64,000 bases of DNA from positions 4,031,001 through 4,095,000 of the forward strand of contig NC_023065.1 in the NCBI RefSeq assembly GCF_000513295.1, given 5' to 3'. Made by a program: the position numbers and the translations under genes. Shown here in pieces: positions 60,510-64,000 of this stretch; the first letter of the stretch is position 1, and each line of letters begins with the position of its first letter. The stretch is from Magnetospirillum gryphiswaldense MSR-1 v2. GTDB lineage: Bacteria > Pseudomonadota > Alphaproteobacteria > Rhodospirillales > Magnetospirillaceae. The notes under the pieces are model-generated. The model was not told the origin of the DNA and did not search any database. It saw only the letters and a program-made list of their open reading frames with translations.

Positions 60510-61808
60510 CTGACGGCGGAAGCGGCGGCGACCCGGGTGGTCGCCGCCGAAGCCGCATCAAGGGTGCTGATCGCCCATCAGCCGGTATTGGTGGAACTGA
60601 CCAAGGATGACCCGCGTCCGCGCGGTGCGGCCCTGGCCGCGCTGTTGCCCGGTTGTCCCGGCCCGGTATTGGTGGATTTGGCATTGTCCGCCGCCGATGC
60701 CGCCCAACTGGCCTATGGCTTGGCCTTGCGCGCCTATCGTCCGCTTGGCAAATACCGCGCCCCTGCCGATGACGACCCGCTGCCCTGGCCTGACCGGGTG
60801 CTGGTGCTGACCGATGCCCCGGAGGCGGCACAAAGCCTGTTCGACCGTCTGCTGCCGGTGGCGGCGGGGGTGCATCTGGCCCGCGATCTGGTGGCCGAGC
60901 CGGGCAATCATCTGGGGCCGGCGGAACTGGCCGCCCAGGCTCAGGCCTTGGAAAGCCTGGGGGTCAGTGTTGAACTGCTTGATCCCACAGTACACGGCCT
61001 GAACCTGCTGGCGGCGGTGGGGCAAGGCAGTACACGGGCGCCCATTTTGGCGGTGTTGCGCTGGCAGGGCAGCGCGGCGGACGACAAGCCGCTGGTGCTG
61101 GTGGGCAAGGGGCTGACCTTCGACAGCGGCGGCCTCTCGATCAAGCCGGCTGAACATATGGAAGAAATGAAGGGCGACATGGGCGGCGCTGCGGCGGTGC
61201 TGGGGGCCATGCGGGCCATTGCCGGCAGAAAGGCCAAAGCCAATGTCGTGGGCGTGCTGGCCATCGCCGAGAATATGCCCGGTGGCGGCGCCTTGCGCCC
61301 CGGCGACATCATCCGCTCCTACAAGGGATTGACGGTGGAGGTGGTGGATACCGACGCCGAAGGCCGGCTGGTGCTGGCCGATGCCCTGGCCTGGGCCTGT
61401 GACCATCTGCGCCCGGCCTTGCTGGTCGATGCCGCCACCCTGACCGGGGCGGTGGTGCGGGTGCTGGGGCGCCATCACGCCGGACTTTATGCCAACCGCG
61501 ACACCCTGGCGGCGCGGCTGCTGAAACTGGGCGTGGCCGAGGCGGAATTGCTGTGGCGGCTGCCGCTGTCGGCGCGCTGCGACGACGATTTCCGCTCCGA
61601 CGTGGCCGATTGGAAGAATTGCGGCTGGGGGGCCGTGCCCGACAACGACGATGCCGCCCGCTTTCTGCAACACTTCGTCGCTGCCAAGGTGCCGTGGGCG
61701 CATCTGGATATCGCCGGCACTGCGGAAGCCGACGAAGACCAGCTTTATGGCCCCAAGGGCGCCACCGGCTTCGGCGTGCGCTTGTTCGATGCCCTGGCCG
61801 GGGGCTAA
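60510..61808 (+). CDS. Second M17 leucyl aminopeptidase-family protein
   Basis: About 430 residues, a divergent second M17 peptidase. Catalytic region GKGLTFDSGGLSIKPAEHMEEMKGDMGGAAAV and VVDTDAEGRLVLADALAW retain metal ligands and the R. The N-domain is shorter and Ala-rich. Start problem: no ATG or TTG is found in frame near pepA's stop. The candidates are ATT 60498, CTG 60510 (with AGGATTGAG just upstream) and GTG 60537. I give CTG 60510 provisionally. It lies seven bases after pepA and ten before holC. Confidence 0.85.
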   Translation: MTAEAAATRVVAAEAASRVLIAHQPVLVELTKDDPRPRGAALAALLPGCPGPVLVDLALSAADAAQLAYGLALRAYRPLGKYRAPADDDPLPWPDRVLVLTDAPEAAQSLFDRLLPVAAGVHLARDLVAEPGNHLGPAELAAQAQALESLGVSVELLDPTVHGLNLLAAVGQGSTRAPILAVLRWQGSAADDKPLVLVGKGLTFDSGGLSIKPAEHMEEMKGDMGGAAAVLGAMRAIAGRKAKANVVGVLAIAENMPGGGALRPGDIIRSYKGLTVEVVDTDAEGRLVLADALAWACDHLRPALLVDAATLTGAVVRVLGRHHAGLYANRDTLAARLLKLGVAEAELLWRLPLSARCDDDFRSDVADWKNCGWGAVPDNDDAARFLQHFVAAKVPWAHLDIAGTAEADEDQLYGPKGATGFGVRLFDALAGG

Positions 61809-61817
61809 AGTGCGTCC

Positions 61818-62273
61818 ATGACCCAGATCGGTTTTTACCACCTCATGCGCCTGCCCTTGGACCAGGCCTTGCCCAAGCTGCTGGAAAAGGCGGCGCAGGC
61901 CGGCTTGCGGGTGGTGGTGATGGCCGGCTCGAGCGAGCGGGTCGAGCATCTGAACGCCATCTTGTGGACGTTTTCCGAGGAATCCTGGCTGCCCCACGGC
62001 TCGGCCCGCGACGGCGAGGCTGCCTTGCAACCCATCTGGTTGACCGATCGAGAGGAAAATCCCAACGCCGCCACCGTGCTGGTGTTGTGCGACGGCGCCC
62101 GCCCGACCAGCCTGGATGGCTGGGACCGCTGCCTGGACCTGTTCGACGGTAACGACGAAAATGCGGTGCTGGCCGCGCGCGAACGCTGGAAGACCTGGAA
62201 GGCCGAGGGGCATCAGCTGGTCTATTATCAACAGACCGAACGCGGCGGTTGGGACGAGAAAGCGCGGAGCTGA
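61818..62273 (+). CDS. holC: DNA polymerase III chi subunit
   Basis: A 151-residue protein of the clamp-loader complex that links to SSB. It starts MTQIGFYHLMRLPLDQALPKLLEKA and includes ERVEHLNAILWTFSEESWLPHG and PIWLTDREENPNAATVLVL. The family order HolC after PepA is common in proteobacteria. Length (about 145-150) agrees. Confidence 0.93.
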   Translation: MTQIGFYHLMRLPLDQALPKLLEKAAQAGLRVVVMAGSSERVEHLNAILWTFSEESWLPHGSARDGEAALQPIWLTDREENPNAATVLVLCDGARPTSLDGWDRCLDLFDGNDENAVLAARERWKTWKAEGHQLVYYQQTERGGWDEKARS

Positions 62274-62339
62274 TCGCCGCCATCAATTCGCCCAGATGAT
62301 CGGGCAAGGTTGGAACTTCATCCTCGGAGTCCCTCCGCC

Positions 62340-62945
62340 ATGCCCAGTTTTGTCATCGCCGTGGCCGTGCTGCTGTTGGTGTCGGCCTGCGCCACTCAAT
62401 CCCCGGTGATCCAGGTGGAAACCAGCCGCTATCACCGGCTGACCTCACCCGTGGCGGGGCGCGACGTGGTCATCCTGGCCAATGCCGATCAATCGCCCGG
62501 CGACGAGTTTGCCACTTATGCCGACCTGATCGGCCAAGCCTTGGAAAACTTGGGTTGGCGGGTGGTCGAGACGCCGGATCAGGCGGCGGCGGTGTTGCGC
62601 TTTCGCTGGGCGGTGGATGCCCCGGTGGTGGAAACCGTGCTGACCCCCAGCGCCATCCCGCCCATGGGCAATATGTGGGGCTATCGCCGTTCGGCGTGGG
62701 GCGCCGATCCGTTTCCCTATTGGCAGGCGCAGCGGATCACCCATTATCCCAAGTGGCTGAGCGTTACCATCGTCGAAGCCAATCAGCCGCCCAGTGCCGC
62801 GCCTTTGTTTGAGGGCCGGGTGACCAGCCGGCGCGGCGGCACGACCATGGCGCCGATCATGCCTTATCTGGTGCGTGGGATGTTCGATGGATTTCCCGGC
62901 CCCAACGGCGCCGTCGAGGCCAAGGCCTTGGAGGTTCAGCCCTGA
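62340..62945 (+). CDS. Lipoprotein of the DUF4136 type
   Basis: A 201-residue lipoprotein. Signal peptide with lipobox LLVSAC (Cys about 17), then a mature DUF4136-like beta/alpha domain: TYADLIGQALENLGWRVV, AAAVLRFRWAVDAP, WLSVTIVEAN. An outer-membrane anchor is likely. It overlaps the MarR gene tail to tail by 10 bases. Function unknown. I start it at MPSFVIAVAV (62340). Confidence 0.75.
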   Translation: MPSFVIAVAVLLLVSACATQSPVIQVETSRYHRLTSPVAGRDVVILANADQSPGDEFATYADLIGQALENLGWRVVETPDQAAAVLRFRWAVDAPVVETVLTPSAIPPMGNMWGYRRSAWGADPFPYWQAQRITHYPKWLSVTIVEANQPPSAAPLFEGRVTSRRGGTTMAPIMPYLVRGMFDGFPGPNGAVEAKALEVQP

Positions 62946-63307
62946 GTCTGGACCGCTTCGTCACCGGCGGTAGAGGCGGCCTGGACGATCATGTCGCCGA
63001 ATTCCCGCAAATAGACCGATCCCTTGACCGTGCGCTGCACCAAGACCGAGCGGCGGTCAGTATCGTCGGTCTTGCGCTTGATCAGCCCCAGTTCCGACAG
63101 GCGGTCAAGGGCGCGGGTGATGGCCGGCTTGGAGACGTTCAAGGTGATGGCCAAGCCACGCACCGTATGCGGCGGCGGCGTCAGATAGACGGTCAGCAGC
63201 AAGGCCATCTGCCGTGCCGACAGGTCCGGGCCATCACGCCGCACACTTTCGACGATCGCTCCTCTCCAGAGATCGAGCGCCTGCACAGCCTTCAGTTGGA
63301 AGCCCAT
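62936..63307 (-). CDS. MarR-family transcription regulator
   Basis: A 123-residue winged helix-turn-helix protein: HTVRGLAITLNVSKPAITRALDRLSELGLIKRKTDDTDRRSVLVQRTVKG. The recognition helix SKPAITRALDRL and the wing DDTDRRS are MarR hallmarks. It lacks the longer N- and C-terminal helices of full-length MarR (about 140), so it is a short member. The third M17 gene ends 94 bases upstream. Confidence 0.85.
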   Translation of the reverse strand: MGFQLKAVQALDLWRGAIVESVRRDGPDLSARQMALLLTVYLTPPPHTVRGLAITLNVSKPAITRALDRLSELGLIKRKTDDTDRRSVLVQRTVKGSVYLREFGDMIVQAASTAGDEAVQTQG

Positions 63308-63401
63308 GACCCTGCCTGTTCATTCCGCCGACGTAATCTTTTACCCGAGGCCGCTGCCCGCGGCAACTCCCCTTGTGCCCTATTGTATCGCTTGCGAAAG
63401 G

Positions 63402-64000
63402 TTAAGGATTGGTTCCAAAGCGTTTGACGATCACTGAATACAGTGCGCGCAGCGCCATGGCCTCGCCGCCATCGGGGCGACCGGGGCGGCTTGTGCTGTT
63501 CCAGGCCATGATGTCGAAATGGGCCCAGGGGATGGCGGGGCCGACGAATTCCGCCAGGAACAGGGCAGCGGTGATCGCTCCGGCATAGGGGCCGTCGGAA
63601 ATATTGTTGAGATCCGCCACCTTGCTGTCCAGCAGCCGGCGATAGGGCCGGTGCAGGGGCAGGCGCCACACTGGGTCGGCCAGCGCCTCGCCCGCCTGGG
63701 CGATATCGGCGGCCAAAGCGTCGTCGTTGCAGAACAGGGCGGCGATTTCGGTGCCCAGGGCGGTACGCGCCGCCCCGGTCAGGGTTGCCATGTCGATCAA
63801 CAAGGCAGGGTTCTCACGCGCCGCCTCGGCCAGGGCATCGCACAGGATCAGGCGACCTTCGGCGTCGGTGTTGCCGACCTCGACGCTCAGGCCCTTGCGG
63901 GTGGGCAGCACGTCGCCGGGGCGCATGGCCTCGGCCGAAACGGCGTTTTCCACCGCTGGGATCAGCACCCTGAGGCGCAGCGGCAGCTTGGCCGCCATCA
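63402..64000 (-). CDS. Third M17 leucyl aminopeptidase-family protein (partial, runs off right edge)
   Basis: Only the C-terminal about 199 residues are in the window. NTDAEGRLILCDALAEA, IDMATLTGAARTALG and WAHFDIMAWNS are M17 signatures. The start and the first metal-ligand region (GKGxxFDTGG) lie beyond 64000. It is the third M17 gene in 5 kb and is on the opposite strand from the other two. Downstream is a MarR regulator. Confidence 0.9.
   Translation of the reverse strand, partial: MAAKLPLRLRVLIPAVENAVSAEAMRPGDVLPTRKGLSVEVGNTDAEGRLILCDALAEAARENPALLIDMATLTGAARTALGTEIAALFCNDDALAADIAQAGEALADPVWRLPLHRPYRRLLDSKVADLNNISDGPYAGAITAALFLAEFVGPAIPWAHFDIMAWNSTSRPGRPDGGEAMALRALYSVIVKRFGTNP

Noticed and set aside
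60558-62231. Minus-strand open frame opposite the second M17 gene and holC
   Set aside because: Same reasoning; no recognisable domain and antisense to conserved genes.

Overview
The window is GC-rich, densely packed and entirely bacterial. Gene order and sequence style point to an alphaproteobacterium of the Rhodospirillales, most like Magnetospirillum. Evidence: an ATR-etfB-etfA-hbd block, an lptF-lptD-surA-pdxA-rsmA run, a ctaB/DUF420 pair, abundant chemoreceptors, CHASE2 cyclases and a two-domain cold-shock protein. The genus is an inference. No rRNA, tRNA or CRISPR array was recognised.

Layout. 1-9.1 kb: two separate glycosyltransferase(GT39)/PAP2-phosphatase pairs, each joined by an ATGA overlap, flank an electron-transfer/acyl-CoA block (hbd, etfA, etfB, cobalamin adenosyltransferase) and lptG. 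9.2-10.6 kb: cold-shock protein, two rho-independent terminators (the second may end a small RNA) and an IalB-like secreted protein. 10.7-21.3 kb: an accessory island bounded by a decayed IS5-type remnant on the left and an intact IS630 element on the right. A minus-strand LuxR-HTH/beta-barrel pair is followed by eight plus-strand genes: an unknown protein, a small secreted protein, an exported WD40-caspase-like protein, an autotransporter-type barrel, a CHASE2 class III nucleotide cyclase, a secreted protein, a small membrane protein and a membrane protein resembling Pycsar effectors (PycTM/DUF5706). This is the best candidate for an undescribed signalling or defence system.

21.3-32.8 kb: heme O synthase with helpers, a chemoreceptor, an MBL hydrolase, a LOG-family protein, a cytidylate-kinase-like protein, a complete cytochrome bd operon (cydP-A-B-X plus a small gene), a DUF2946 protein and arsR-arsM with an operator over the arsR start. 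32.8-33.9 kb: a second identical IS630 copy, so 11.6 kb lie between 1,066-bp direct repeats. 33.9-37.8 kb: a six-gene operon with a P-type ATPase, two further proteins sharing its PGRIRL motif, and small membrane or basic proteins. It resembles iron-storage 'ferrosome' (fez) clusters, but the ATPase is frameshifted and the IS sits exactly on its stop codon.

38-53 kb: a secreted protein, a long proline-rich repeat protein, the outer-membrane biogenesis run (lptF, lptD, surA) with pdxA and rsmA, a chemoreceptor with a separate periplasmic Cache protein, then cysQ, tsaC and an FAD oxidase. 53.3-64 kb: a frameshifted membrane patatin, the AmmeMemoRadiSam genes (a Memo-AMMECR1 fusion divergent from the radical-SAM gene), a YbhN-like flippase-type protein, two M17 aminopeptidases with holC, a lipoprotein, a MarR regulator and a third, partial M17 aminopeptidase at the right edge.
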